A DNA stretch of 42,588 nucleotides from Nanobdellota archaeon (GCA_030641715.1 DAOWGX010000012.1:1-42588), one strand, 5' to 3'. Shown: positions 25,571 through 33,714, counted from the first letter of the stretch. The notes: a model not told the origin generated them from the sequence alone. Program-made: numbers and translations.

Positions 25571-25861
25571 ATGACAATGGAAAAGAAAACTTTTGCAAGA
25601 TCTCCGAGGTTAGACACAGTCTTGATGGTGGAAAAATTCATACAAGAAAACGATGGAGAATACAAGAAAAAACAACTATGGGAGAACTTACCTAAGAAAA
25701 TGATGTATCAAACATATAGCACAATAATTGACTATCTGTTGGTTTCTGGGAAAATCTCGGTTGACAGCGAGGGGAAAATAGGGTGGATATTTTATCCGGA
25801 AGAGGCAAGGAAAAGACTTGAGATGGCGCATCTAACATGGAGAAGGGGGAGGAAAAGTTGA
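25571..25861 (+). CDS. Winged-helix antitoxin candidate
   Basis: A 96-residue basic protein with a predicted winged helix (about 18-70: VEKFIQEND, KKQLWENLPKKMMYQTYSTI, then VSGKIxVDSEGKIGW). It lies 22 bp before a RelE-like toxin, and similar pairs occur in other archaea as far as I recall. I chose the ATG at 25571, which has GGAG (25556-25559) upstream; upstream TTG or GTG starts would overlap a 15-codon frame (25518-25565). It probably neutralises the toxin and binds the inverted repeat at 25496-25511. Confidence 0.65.
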   Translation: MTMEKKTFARSPRLDTVLMVEKFIQENDGEYKKKQLWENLPKKMMYQTYSTIIDYLLVSGKISVDSEGKIGWIFYPEEARKRLEMAHLTWRRGRKS

Positions 25862-25883
25862 TAAGCCCTGCGAAGTTCAATTT

Positions 25884-26177
25884 GTGAATAAGGGGCTACA
25901 AAAAACATTTGAGGAATTTGAGGAAAAACCTCTAAAAGAACAATTAAAAAAAGCGTTATATGATATTGAAGAAAATCCTTTCTGCGGAATTCAAATTCCA
26001 AAAAGACTAATTCCAAAAGACTATATTAAAAAACATAGTATTGATAATGTATGGAAATATAATTTACCTGGAGCATGGAGACTCATCTATTCAATAAGGG
26101 GAGGAACGGCAGTAATTATAACGATTATTTTGGATTGGATGGATCATAAGGAATACGAAAGGAAGTTTGGGTATTAG
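25884..26177 (+). CDS. RelE/ParE-family toxin
   Basis: The 97-residue protein has the RelE fold pattern: N-terminal helices (PLKEQLKKALYDIEENP), then strands WKYNLPGAWRLIYSI and a final VIITIILDWMDHKEYERKFGY-like end, here split for length. The Arg in WRLIY and the late Asp-His-Lys and Tyr residues correspond to the mRNA-cleavage or ligand face of the family. The start is GTG at 25884; no in-frame ATG is nearby. The gene follows the winged-helix gene and is probably translated from the same mRNA. It is expected to inhibit translation by ribosome-dependent mRNA cleavage. Confidence 0.75.
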   Translation: MNKGLQKTFEEFEEKPLKEQLKKALYDIEENPFCGIQIPKRLIPKDYIKKHSIDNVWKYNLPGAWRLIYSIRGGTAVIITIILDWMDHKEYERKFGY

Positions 26178-26230
26178 TTTTTGTTTGGACGCTGAAATGG
26201 TATGAATTAGATTCTACGATAATAACTACA

Positions 26231-26365
26231 ATGTTATGTACTATCCTTCTTTTAACAATATGGCCAAGATTTCTAAACGACGCAATGAGCATCCAATGGT
26301 ATTCTTACGTTATCTTAATAATAATTTTCTCGTTACCAATAATTAGGAAGGGTCTAAAGAAATAG
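26231..26365 (+). CDS. Possible tiny membrane protein (44 aa)
   Basis: The frame from ATG 26231 encodes two hydrophobic stretches (MLCTILLLTIWP and YSYVILIIIFSLPII) and a basic end (RKGLKK), the look of small two-helix proteins in this lineage. It fills the 236-bp gap after the toxin gene. No ribosome binding site is visible, so the evidence is only the composition. Confidence 0.35.
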   Translation: MLCTILLLTIWPRFLNDAMSIQWYSYVILIIIFSLPIIRKGLKK

Positions 26366-26413
26366 TTGTAGGTAATTTTTCTGGTTGACTTGTTGAAGTT
26401 GTGTAACTTAGAA

Positions 26414-26854
26414 TTATTTTTTCAAGTTTTTTATTCTTTCGCTAATTGGGGGATGTGTTCGAGGATCATATTTTACAACCATGTCATCATAATCCTTCTG
26501 CGCTTTTTTTAAAAATGAAATTGTTGGCGCCCTGCCATTCTTCTTTAAAGAATATTCATCCGCAGAAAATTCTTCTTGCCAGTTCGCTTTTTTAAAGCTT
26601 AGAAATCTGAAAATATTGAAAGAACTCTTAATTATTGATAAAAACTTTTTATGATATTCTTCATGATAAAGTATAGCTAATCTTTCTGCTTCATTATATT
26701 TTTCAAAAAAATGATTATTTACAACAGTACCATAAATTGTTGCCCTAGCAGGAGAATCTTTTATGACATAAACATTAAACTTTTTATTGCCATGAGAGAT
26801 TGTCTTTTTCACACATCTTGTGAATATGAATAGATTACGAATACCCTTAACCAT
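26414..26854 (-). CDS. Minimal M48-like zinc metallopeptidase
   Basis: HEEYH (64-68) is a zinc-binding HExxH site. The third ligand is likely E95 in EEFSADEY, and THPPISERI (133-141) is the C-terminal signature of M48 (HtpX/Ste24-like) enzymes. At 146 residues it lacks the membrane helices of HtpX and is one of the shortest forms expected. It overlaps the end of gatB by 8 bp (ATGGTTAA), so the two are translationally coupled. Whether it is active as a peptidase or serves another role cannot be told from sequence. Confidence 0.7.
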   Translation of the reverse strand: MVKGIRNLFIFTRCVKKTISHGNKKFNVYVIKDSPARATIYGTVVNNHFFEKYNEAERLAILYHEEYHKKFLSIIKSSFNIFRFLSFKKANWQEEFSADEYSLKKNGRAPTISFLKKAQKDYDDMVVKYDPRTHPPISERIKNLKK

Positions 26855-28370
26855 TTATCAACCTCTTCAAAGTTTCCCCAGCAACCTTAAAATCAGCCCT
26901 TCTCTCTGATAACCTCATCACTTGTCCAATCAAAAAATTCAAACTCGCTGTCTTTCCTGACTTATATTCCTCAACCACGTGCGCATTCTCGTCGATAACC
27001 TGCCGACATAAATTCTCAATCGCCGAATCATCAATATTCGAAATCTCTCCCTTGTGTTCTTTCAGCGAAAACGACTTTGGCACAAAATCATTCATAATCT
27101 GCTTTCCTTTTAAAACTGTAATCTCTCCCTTATTCACTTTATCAACTAACTCTGCCACATGACTTGGCCTTATATCTACCTCTGCATCCTCGAGTGTCCT
27201 TTTGTTATAATTCAAGATTCTAGGTAGTTCTATAGTTATCCAAGAAAGATTTTTCTGAAGTTGTCTCAAGGGCTTCATAGCATTCTCTATTCCTTTTTGA
27301 GATTGCCTTATAGGTTCCATTGCCTTATTCATTTCCCCTTGAACTACCCCTATAGGTTTCATTACTTCATCCATTTTCTTTTGAATTATTCTTATAGGTT
27401 TAGTTATTCTATCTGCAAATTCCTCAAAAAACTCAACCAACTCTAGATTCTTCGTTAAAATCTTTGCGTCTTTTTCTCCAACTTTGTATTTTTTTAAAAG
27501 TCTTGTTAGTTTTACTTCAGGCATTTCGGGTAAATCTGCTTTGATTCCATTAACCATTTTTTTATCTATTGTAATTGTGGATAAATCTGGGTCTGGGATG
27601 AATCTGTAATCTGCGGCACCTTCTTTCGACCGCATCTTAATTGTCTTCCCTGATTTTTCGTCGAATGCTAGGGTGTCCCTTGTCTGAACGATTCCTTTCT
27701 GGTGGTTTTCAATTTGCCGAACAATCTCGTATTCTATCGCCTTCCGAATCTTTTCCAATGAATTTAAATTCTTCATTTCTACTCTTTCGCCGTAGGTCGA
27801 GACGTTGACGTCGACTTTGATTCCGGCGTTTTTCCTGACGGCTTTGATATAACTTAATGATAGAAGTAAACTTTTTAGCCATTCGATGACTTGTTCTGCA
27901 TCGCTGAATTCTGGTTCGGTTACAATTTCAATTAAGGGTAGTCCGCTTCGGTTGTAGTTTATTTTCCCCGAGTCTGGGTTCCATTGTGCGGGGTCTTCTT
28001 CGAGATGTAATTCTGTGAGATTAATTCCTTTAAATTTTCCACCGGTTGCGTTTGTCGTCGCGTGCATTCCTGAAATCGTCGTTTGATATCCCTTGGGCAA
28101 GTCTGCCCAGCTGTAATGTTTCCTCTGCCAAATAATATTAGAATAATTAATTTTCGAACCGAAGACCAATGCGATTTGAATCATTTTTTTGATGGCGTCC
28201 GAATTCGGTGCCATCGGTTTTGAGCCGGGTTGTCCTGTGCAAATTGGACAGACTAAGGAGTTTGGTTTGGAGTTTAAAAAGTCGGTTTTGCACATGCAGA
28301 AAAGTTTCTCGTGCGTGTCTAGGTAGCCGTGGATTTCGAGACCGATTTTTACAGGGAATGCGTTTGTCAT
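26847..28370 (-). CDS. gatB: Asp-tRNA(Asn)/Glu-tRNA(Gln) amidotransferase subunit B
   Basis: GatB phosphorylates the tRNA-bound Asp or Glu and passes ammonia from GatA to it. The catalytic cradle is typical: KIGLEIH at the start, zinc site C25/C27/C41/C44, HYSWADLPKGYQ and DxxLPxIE-type motifs, and a C-terminal helical tail domain (NFLIGQVM) that binds tRNA. The 507-residue length exceeds the usual 470-480 because residues 324-378 hold four 14-residue repeats in the linker before the tail. Start 28370 is about 28 bp from a TATA box (28391-28400). It lies apart from gatCA (38.6-41.0 kb) and is coupled to a metallopeptidase gene. Confidence 0.95.
   Translation of the reverse strand: MTNAFPVKIGLEIHGYLDTHEKLFCMCKTDFLNSKPNSLVCPICTGQPGSKPMAPNSDAIKKMIQIALVFGSKINYSNIIWQRKHYSWADLPKGYQTTISGMHATTNATGGKFKGINLTELHLEEDPAQWNPDSGKINYNRSGLPLIEIVTEPEFSDAEQVIEWLKSLLLSLSYIKAVRKNAGIKVDVNVSTYGERVEMKNLNSLEKIRKAIEYEIVRQIENHQKGIVQTRDTLAFDEKSGKTIKMRSKEGAADYRFIPDPDLSTITIDKKMVNGIKADLPEMPEVKLTRLLKKYKVGEKDAKILTKNLELVEFFEEFADRITKPIRIIQKKMDEVMKPIGVVQGEMNKAMEPIRQSQKGIENAMKPLRQLQKNLSWITIELPRILNYNKRTLEDAEVDIRPSHVAELVDKVNKGEITVLKGKQIMNDFVPKSFSLKEHKGEISNIDDSAIENLCRQVIDENAHVVEEYKSGKTASLNFLIGQVMRLSERRADFKVAGETLKRLING
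27237..27401 (-). repeat. Four 14-residue tandem repeats inside gatB
   Basis: Residues 324-378 read as four units starting Lys/Glu-Pro-Ile/Leu and usually ending in Met: KPIRIIQKKMDEVM, KPIGVVQGEMNKAM, EPIRQSQKGIENAM and a partial KPLRQLQKNLSWI. Each is two heptads long, so it would extend a coiled helix. The unit is about 42 bp, suggesting growth by slippage or unequal recombination. Confidence 0.8.
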
Positions 28371-28404
28371 AGTTGGTTAAGACCTCGAACCTTTTTATGC
28401 TTTG

Positions 28405-28545
28405 CTAAGCATTGATAGTTGCTAATCTATCCTGAATACAAAAGTTTCTTCTCGCAATTTCTGCAACTTGTCCTCCCCCCTTATCCTCGAGAACTCGAAA
28501 CATTTCTCTTGCTAATTTTATTTTATCTGTGAATTTTTTATCCAT
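28405..28545 (-). CDS. Small protein in operon with RHH regulator (46 aa)
   Basis: The frame starts at ATG 28545 inside the end of the RHH gene (8-bp overlap ATGGATAA) and encodes a basic helical peptide (MDKKFTDKIKLAREMFRVLED, then GGGQVAEIARRNF, split here). The overlap is the same kind seen at gatB and the metallopeptidase, which supports translation. Position after a ribbon-helix-helix gene suggests an antitoxin-toxin or co-regulated pair, but no toxin family was recognised. It ends just before the gatB promoter. Confidence 0.5.
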   Translation of the reverse strand: MDKKFTDKIKLAREMFRVLEDKGGGQVAEIARRNFCIQDRLATINA

Positions 28546-28714
28546 TTAGTTTCACCCCCTTGTCCTCTAATAATTGCATTACGGCCTTGTCGACGAAATT
28601 TCTCTTTGATGGAAACTCGATATTGGTCTTTCTGGTAGAAATGTAATCTTTAACGGCATCGTCTAACCACCGACTTACCTTGATTGCTGTATCTTTTCTT
28701 TTCTTATTTACCAT
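28538..28714 (-). CDS. Ribbon-helix-helix regulator (58 aa)
   Basis: A basic N-terminal strand (DTAIKVS) is followed by two helices (LDDAVKDYI, and KRNFVDKAVMQLLEDKG), the layout of ribbon-helix-helix DNA-binding proteins such as antitoxins. I set the start at ATG 28714: the TATA box at 28750-28756 puts initiation near 28727, downstream of an earlier in-frame ATG at 28744. An inverted repeat (28713-28744) lies across the predicted start point, so the protein probably represses itself. It overlaps the 46-residue gene downstream. Confidence 0.65.
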   Translation of the reverse strand: MVNKKRKDTAIKVSRWLDDAVKDYISTRKTNIEFPSKRNFVDKAVMQLLEDKGVKLNG

Positions 28715-28744
28715 GGTTACTAATAGTATATCTATGGTAACCAT
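28713..28744. promoter_or_regulatory. Operator-like inverted repeat at RHH gene
   Basis: ATGGTTAC (28713-28720) and GTAACCAT (28737-28744) are perfect 8-bp arms, 16 nt apart. The centre (28728) falls on the predicted transcription start of the RHH gene. Widely spaced arms suit two RHH dimers on one face. Confidence 0.55.
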
Positions 28745-28804
28745 TAGTATTTAAATGTTATGACAACTCCAAACATTTTTATATCTTCTAAAACTGATTA
28801 GAAT

Positions 28805-30058
28805 ATGAAAACGAAAACTTTCGCTCCGGGTGATAGGGTAGCGTTGCAAACGAAGAGTAAGTTGTGGAAAGGTTATGTTCTTGAGTCACACGATTCGGAA
28901 GTTATTTTGTTGAAGCTGGAATCTGGTTATAATATCGGAATTCGGGAAGGGGAGATTCTTGATGCTAAGGTTTTGGAGAAAGCGAAGCCGAAGGAAAAGA
29001 AGGAAGTTGTTTTGGAGAAAAATACTAAGTTGAAAAATGTCGTGATTATAATTACTGGCGGGACGATTTCGTCGAGGCTTGATCCGAAATCTGGGGGAGT
29101 AATTCCGACAGATGCCGAAGATATTTTAAACATCGCACCTGAAATTAAAGAGATTTGCAATGTCGTAAAAATTGATACACCTTTTATGAAATTCTCCGAG
29201 GATATGGATCCGAAAGATTGGAGGAAATTGGCTGAAACATGTGAGCCTTATCTTAATGACGAATCTGTCGACGGTATAATCATAACGCATGGAACTGATA
29301 CGTTGCATTATACTTCCGTGGCTCTTTCTTTTTTTATCCGAGATTTGAACAAGCCCATCGCGATAACCTACTCTCAGCGTTCGATAGATAGAGCTTCTAC
29401 CGACGCCGCGCTTAATCTGATTTGTTCTGCGGAATACGCGACATCGGATATTGCAGAAATTGCTTTAATTGGACACAAAAATAGCGACGATAAAAGTTGT
29501 ATTGCGATGCCAGCGAAGAGGGTTCGAAAGTTGCACACTTCTCGAAGAGATGCTTTCAAGATTGTTAATGATACCCCCCTCGCAGAGATTACATCGGGCA
29601 AGATTAAAATTTTAAAAACGTTTAATGCTCGCTCGAATAAGAAGCCGAAACTTGATACGAAATTTCAGGAAAAAGTTTCGTTGATAAAGGTTCATCCAGG
29701 GCAAGACCCGTCGATAATTGAGTATTATGAACAGCAAGGGTACAAGGGATTGATTCTTGAAACTACAGGGCTTGGTCAGGTTCCTGGCAAATCCTCCTCG
29801 ACAAACTGGCTTCCAAAAATAAAAAAAGCCATTCAAAATGGGATGGTGATCTGTGCAACTGCTCAAACCATTTATGGTCGATTAAATCCAAATGTGTATT
29901 CTTCCGGACGAGAATTGCAAAAAACAGGCATTATTTTCCTTGAAGATATGTTATCTGAAACCGCACTGATTAAACTTGGTTGGGTTCTTGGACATAAAAA
30001 CTGGAATCCTAAAGAAAAAATGTTGGAGAATGTCTCCAACAGGTTAGATAAAAAATAA
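28805..30058 (+). CDS. gatD: Glutamyl-tRNA(Gln) amidotransferase subunit D
   Basis: GatD is the asparaginase-like ammonia donor of the archaeal GatDE complex, which converts Glu-tRNA(Gln) to Gln-tRNA(Gln). An N-terminal barrel-like domain (1-75, DRVALQTKSKLWKGYVLE) precedes the amidase core. Nucleophile T87 lies in TGGTISS, T164/D165 in THGTDTLHYT, and a conserved RKLHTSRRDAF follows. Length 417 is normal. The N-terminal domain distinguishes GatD from plain L-asparaginase. The start lies about 27 bp after TTTATAT (28778). Its partner gatE is 500 bp downstream, separated by a gene on the opposite strand. Confidence 0.95.
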   Translation: MKTKTFAPGDRVALQTKSKLWKGYVLESHDSEVILLKLESGYNIGIREGEILDAKVLEKAKPKEKKEVVLEKNTKLKNVVIIITGGTISSRLDPKSGGVIPTDAEDILNIAPEIKEICNVVKIDTPFMKFSEDMDPKDWRKLAETCEPYLNDESVDGIIITHGTDTLHYTSVALSFFIRDLNKPIAITYSQRSIDRASTDAALNLICSAEYATSDIAEIALIGHKNSDDKSCIAMPAKRVRKLHTSRRDAFKIVNDTPLAEITSGKIKILKTFNARSNKKPKLDTKFQEKVSLIKVHPGQDPSIIEYYEQQGYKGLILETTGLGQVPGKSSSTNWLPKIKKAIQNGMVICATAQTIYGRLNPNVYSSGRELQKTGIIFLEDMLSETALIKLGWVLGHKNWNPKEKMLENVSNRLDKK

Positions 30059-30060
30059 AA

Positions 30061-30507
30061 TTATTTGAATATTCTTCTTGTTTCTTTCTTAAATATCAAA
30101 TACCAAATAATCACTCCATTTACTAGCAACGAGAATACTCCGCTAGCGAATAATCCATCTGTTAAACTTGATATGGATGTAACAATTCCAAAAACAGAAA
30201 ATATAACGATAGCATTTTTTGCCCAATTTTTCAGTTTAAGAATATCTTTAGCTATAGAATACTCTAAGATTGCAAAACCCAATAAAGCGATTCCGAATAG
30301 AATTAATGTAATTGGACTCGGGACTTCGATTCCTTGTTGAACAAAAAGGGCGGCATTCTGGGAAACATTATCTGAAAAGCTGAATAAAAATCCTCCGACA
30401 ATAAAAGAGATAATAGAGCCAGCAAAATATAATATTGCTAGAATCTTTACTCCTTCTGGAACATTATGAACCGACTTAGCTCCCTCAATAGATTTCTTTT
30501 TTACCAT
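30061..30507 (-). CDS. Hypothetical four-helix membrane protein
   Basis: The 148-residue protein has four hydrophobic helices (about 20-42, 64-84, 95-114, 122-139), short loops and a basic C-terminus. The charged N-terminus is cytoplasmic. The start follows a strong ribosome binding site (AAGGAGGTT, minus strand near 30510-30520). It lies between gatD and gatE but on the other strand, ending 2 bp after the gatD stop. The pattern resembles small DUF-type membrane proteins with paired helices. No function can be named. Confidence 0.6.
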   Translation of the reverse strand: MVKKKSIEGAKSVHNVPEGVKILAILYFAGSIISFIVGGFLFSFSDNVSQNAALFVQQGIEVPSPITLILFGIALLGFAILEYSIAKDILKLKNWAKNAIVIFSVFGIVTSISSLTDGLFASGVFSLLVNGVIIWYLIFKKETRRIFK

Positions 30508-30568
30508 GTAACCTCCTTGTGAGAATTAAGAAGAAAGATTATTTAAAGCTATTGTCTTGAGTATATTT

Positions 30569-31996
30569 ATGGAACACGATTACAAAAAAATCGGGCTTAA
30601 GATTGGATTGGAGATTCATCAGCAACTTAACACGAGGAAGCTTTTTTGCGATTGTCCTTCTATTTTGAGGAATGATGAACCTGAATATACTGTCGAGAGA
30701 ACGTTGAATCCCGTGGTTGGGGAGACTGGAGAAATTGACGTCGCTGCTGCACATGAGAAGATGAAAAATAAAACTTTTATTTATCAGGTTTATGATACTA
30801 ATTGTTTGGTCGAACTCGATGAGTCTCCCCCAGGAAAAATTAATATCGATGCGTTAAAAATCGTGTTGCAAATCGCAGAATTGTTCAAATGCAAGATATT
30901 TCCAATAACTCAAGTAATGAGGAAAACCGTCGTCGATGGGACGAATACTTCGGGATTTCAGAGGACTGTTTTAGTTGCTCACGATGGTTATGTTGAGACA
31001 GGAGAGGGGAAGGTTGGGATTGAGACTATTGCGTTGGAGGAGGACTCGGCGAGGAAGGTTTCAGAGGACGAGAAAACGAAGACGTTTAAGCTGGATAGGT
31101 TAGGGATTCCGCTTGTTGAGATTACGACGAAGCCAGAGATTTATTCGCCGGGGCAGGGGAAGGAAGTTGCTTTGAAAATTGGGGAGGTGTTGCGGGCGTG
31201 TAATGTGAAACGGGGGATTGGGACTATTCGTCAGGATGTTAATATTTCGATTAAGGGAAGTAAACGGGTTGAGATTAAGGGTTTTCAGGATACGAAGATG
31301 ATGGTTAAGACTATTGATACGGAAATTTCGAGGCAGGAAGAATGTGTTGAGAATGGTGAGTGTAAGAATGAGGTTCGGGGTGCGCTTCCCGACGGGAGTT
31401 CGAAATTTCAGAGACCGATGCCGGGGGCTGCGAGAATGTATCCCGAGACTGATGTTCCGCTTTTGAAAATTTCACGAGAGTTGATTAATGAAGTGAAAAA
31501 GAATTTGCCGAAACTTGTTTCGGAACATAAATCTTATTTGAGTGAGTTTGGACTTAATGATGAGTTGGTGAAGTTGATTTTGAAGCAGGGTAAGGTTGAG
31601 GATTTTAAGACGTTGAGTAAGGTGATTGAAAGTCCAGAGTTGATTGCGAAATCGTTGACGCTGTTTCAGAAAGAGATTGCGAGGAAGGAGGGGAAGTCTT
31701 TAATTGAAGTGAATGAGATTTTGAATGCTCATGTATTGGAGGCGATTTTGGAGGAGGTCGGGAAGAAGATTTCGAAGAACGATGTTAGGACTGTGATGCA
31801 GAAGGTTGTTCGAGGGGAGGCTCTCGACGAGGCTATGGAGAAGTCTGATGTTGATTTGAGGGAGGAGGTTGAGAAGTTGGTTCGGGAGAAGCCAGGGTTG
31901 TCGACAGGGGCGTACATGGGGCTGGTTATGGGGAAATTTAAGGGGAAGGTTTCTGGGAAAGAGGTTGCGGATGTTTTGGGAGAGGTTTTGTTTTGA
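30569..31996 (+). CDS. gatE: Glutamyl-tRNA(Gln) amidotransferase subunit E, GAD domain missing
   Basis: GatE activates the tRNA-bound glutamate and works with GatD. The cradle domain is clear (KIGLEIHQQL, CDCPS, GTNTSGFQRT, RPMPGAARMYPETD), as is the helical tail with the tRNA-binding end (TGAYMGLVMGK). Archaeal GatE is about 620 residues because an AspRS-like GAD domain is inserted after the cradle; here the cradle runs straight into VRGALPDGSS (about 270) and the protein is 475 residues. Reading is uninterrupted, so this looks like real domain loss. I chose ATG 30569, 27 bp after TTTAAAG (30542), over a TTG four codons upstream. Confidence 0.93.
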   Translation: MEHDYKKIGLKIGLEIHQQLNTRKLFCDCPSILRNDEPEYTVERTLNPVVGETGEIDVAAAHEKMKNKTFIYQVYDTNCLVELDESPPGKINIDALKIVLQIAELFKCKIFPITQVMRKTVVDGTNTSGFQRTVLVAHDGYVETGEGKVGIETIALEEDSARKVSEDEKTKTFKLDRLGIPLVEITTKPEIYSPGQGKEVALKIGEVLRACNVKRGIGTIRQDVNISIKGSKRVEIKGFQDTKMMVKTIDTEISRQEECVENGECKNEVRGALPDGSSKFQRPMPGAARMYPETDVPLLKISRELINEVKKNLPKLVSEHKSYLSEFGLNDELVKLILKQGKVEDFKTLSKVIESPELIAKSLTLFQKEIARKEGKSLIEVNEILNAHVLEAILEEVGKKISKNDVRTVMQKVVRGEALDEAMEKSDVDLREEVEKLVREKPGLSTGAYMGLVMGKFKGKVSGKEVADVLGEVLF

Positions 31997-32037
31997 TTAA
32001 GAAAGCTTAAATAATACGTTTTGTTTTTGAAATAGTT

Positions 32038-32814
32038 ATGGGTGAAAATTATGGTGTGCATACTACTGTTATCCCAAGGTATGGCAAGGCGACGATGGTC
32101 CTTTCTAAATTGGAAGAATTGGCGATATCGTTGCCGTCGAAAATTTCTGAAAAAGTTGAGCAGATAACTGCGTTCCCGGTGGTAATCGCTAGAAAGAATA
32201 TAGATAAACTTAGACATATACGGGATGAGGTTGATTTGATTCTTGTGAAATATCTTACCTCGACTGAGCTGGATAACGAGTATGATTCGCTTTCGTCTGA
32301 GGATTTGAGAGTGTCGGAGAAATGTGTCGTATATTCGCCAACTGCGAAACGACATAAGGGCGAGATGTCTGGTAGTGGGAAATCGTCGGCTTCTTATTAT
32401 TGGCAGATTGATAGGGGTCCGTCGAGAGATAGTTCTCCTGTAAGATTATTATTGCAATCGATAAGTCCTTTTGGGAAAACCTCGCATCATTATCACAAGA
32501 AAACTGTTGAACTGTTTTTGCCTTTGGTCGGAAAGACAATACTGTACTGGCATGATAGGGGTAATAAGGTGTTGCCTCGAAAGGTGCATCGGCTAATGCA
32601 TTCTGTTGTTACGAGGGTTATGCCGAGGACGGGGCATCAGCTTCAGACGCTTGACGAGCCGGCACTAAATGTGTTGGGGATGTGTCCTGGTAATCTGGGT
32701 TTGGAGGATCATATTTATATTTCTGATGAGGGGTTGAAGGTTCTTCAATCTAAAAGCGATAATTTTCTGTTGAACTACATCAAGGATAAAAGAAGTTTTT
32801 CTGAAACGAAGTGA
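32038..32814 (+). CDS. Cupin-like protein
   Basis: Residues about 138-205 show a cupin metal site: H150/H151/H153 with E158 (SHHYHKKTVELF, then a conserved Gly) and H200 in MPRTGHQL. The N-terminal 130 residues are not recognised. Cupins of this type act as isomerases, dioxygenases or small-molecule binders. A TTAAATA box (32007-32013) lies about 31 bp before the start. It follows gatE by 41 bp but has its own promoter. Confidence 0.55.
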   Translation: MGENYGVHTTVIPRYGKATMVLSKLEELAISLPSKISEKVEQITAFPVVIARKNIDKLRHIRDEVDLILVKYLTSTELDNEYDSLSSEDLRVSEKCVVYSPTAKRHKGEMSGSGKSSASYYWQIDRGPSRDSSPVRLLLQSISPFGKTSHHYHKKTVELFLPLVGKTILYWHDRGNKVLPRKVHRLMHSVVTRVMPRTGHQLQTLDEPALNVLGMCPGNLGLEDHIYISDEGLKVLQSKSDNFLLNYIKDKRSFSETK

Positions 32815-32939
32815 AAGAAAAATTTAGATGGAGAAGTCTGTAAGACTTTGTAATCTTTCATGGCACGTGTGTTTTTTAAATGAAACTATATATTCTAATA
32901 TAGGTATATTTTTAAAATCCAAAATCTTTTTGATAAATT

Positions 32940-33395
32940 ATGGTAAATTTAGATGATAAATTAACAGAATTACGAAATGAAGAAAATAGAATTCTTGGAG
33001 CAATTGATGAAAGAAATAGAAAAAGAAAGATTCAATGTGGTGCGTGTGATGATTTTCATGAAATTGGTAACCTTAAAGCAATCCAAACGCATTGGTACAC
33101 TCCTCCCACGGGATGTACTGAAGGAGACTATTGGAACGACGGAGAATTACAATATGTTTGTCCTGAAACAGGAATTATAAATAGACTATTATTTGATAAT
33201 AATGATGTTCCTTGGAAAGAAAGAAAAGATTTCGACAATAATCCTGAAGAACAATTTAAAAGAAATTATAAAAAATTATTTGAGGAAGTTACAGATAATT
33301 ATGATAGAACAATTCCTGGTAAATGGGTAAATAATTATTATGTGGATAGAAATCGTGAAAAATTTGGACTTGTAGAAAGACGAAAGAGAACTTAA
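32940..33395 (+). CDS. Hypothetical zinc-binding-like protein
   Basis: A 151-residue soluble protein. After a helical start (1-28), CGACDDFH (33-40) and a later CPETG and histidines suggest a metal-binding site. The sequence is rich in Asn, Asp and aromatic residues toward the end, and basic at the C-terminus. It is much more AT-rich than the gat genes next to it, a possible sign of recent arrival. TTTAAAAT (32911-32918) is 29 bp before the ATG. No family was recognised. Confidence 0.5.
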   Translation: MVNLDDKLTELRNEENRILGAIDERNRKRKIQCGACDDFHEIGNLKAIQTHWYTPPTGCTEGDYWNDGELQYVCPETGIINRLLFDNNDVPWKERKDFDNNPEEQFKRNYKKLFEEVTDNYDRTIPGKWVNNYYVDRNREKFGLVERRKRT

Positions 33396-33547
33396 GGAAG
33401 TTAGTTTTTTATAATGAAGTGGAATTCTTTGTTTTGAAAAAGTTTAAGTGCGTGTCCGTTCTAAAAATTAAATTCAATTGAAACCGATATTATTGTTATG
33501 AGAGGTTTATTTATGATATCCTTCTAATAAGGATAAAAACAATAATT

Positions 33548-33634
33548 TTATTTTAACATCCCATTAATTCCCCAAGCAATCAAGACCGCGGCGACGGCAG
33601 AAACACAAACAACAACGAACAAGTCGATTCTCAT
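33548..33634 (-). pseudogene. Duplicated 3' end of a small membrane-protein gene
   Basis: A 28-codon frame (MRIDLFVVV, then CVSAVAAVLIAWGINGM) repeats the second half of the 53-residue protein at 34564-34725 with two base changes over 54 bp. It lacks the first half (GIAGASGGALGAVCG). It may be a remnant left by an insertion or be translated as a one-helix peptide. A TTTAAATAC box (minus strand, 33676-33684) lies about 50 bp upstream. Confidence 0.5.
33555..33608. repeat. 54-bp direct repeat, copy 1
   Basis: It matches 34571-34624 in 52 of 54 positions, same orientation. The two copies flank the NYN gene at 33754-34278. Copy 1 is the truncated copy. Confidence 0.75.
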
Positions 33635-33714
33635 AACATCTTTTATTATCTTGAAGAAATTTGACAAACCAAAGAGTATTTAAAGATTAAAAATGTTATA
33701 CCATTAATATATTC

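Noticed and set aside
28715-28744. Earlier ATG (28744) for the RHH gene
   Set aside because: It lies upstream of the transcription start predicted from the TATA box and inside the operator-like repeat.
28805-30058. Plain L-asparaginase
   Set aside because: The N-terminal GatD-specific domain and the nearby gatE identify it as GatD.
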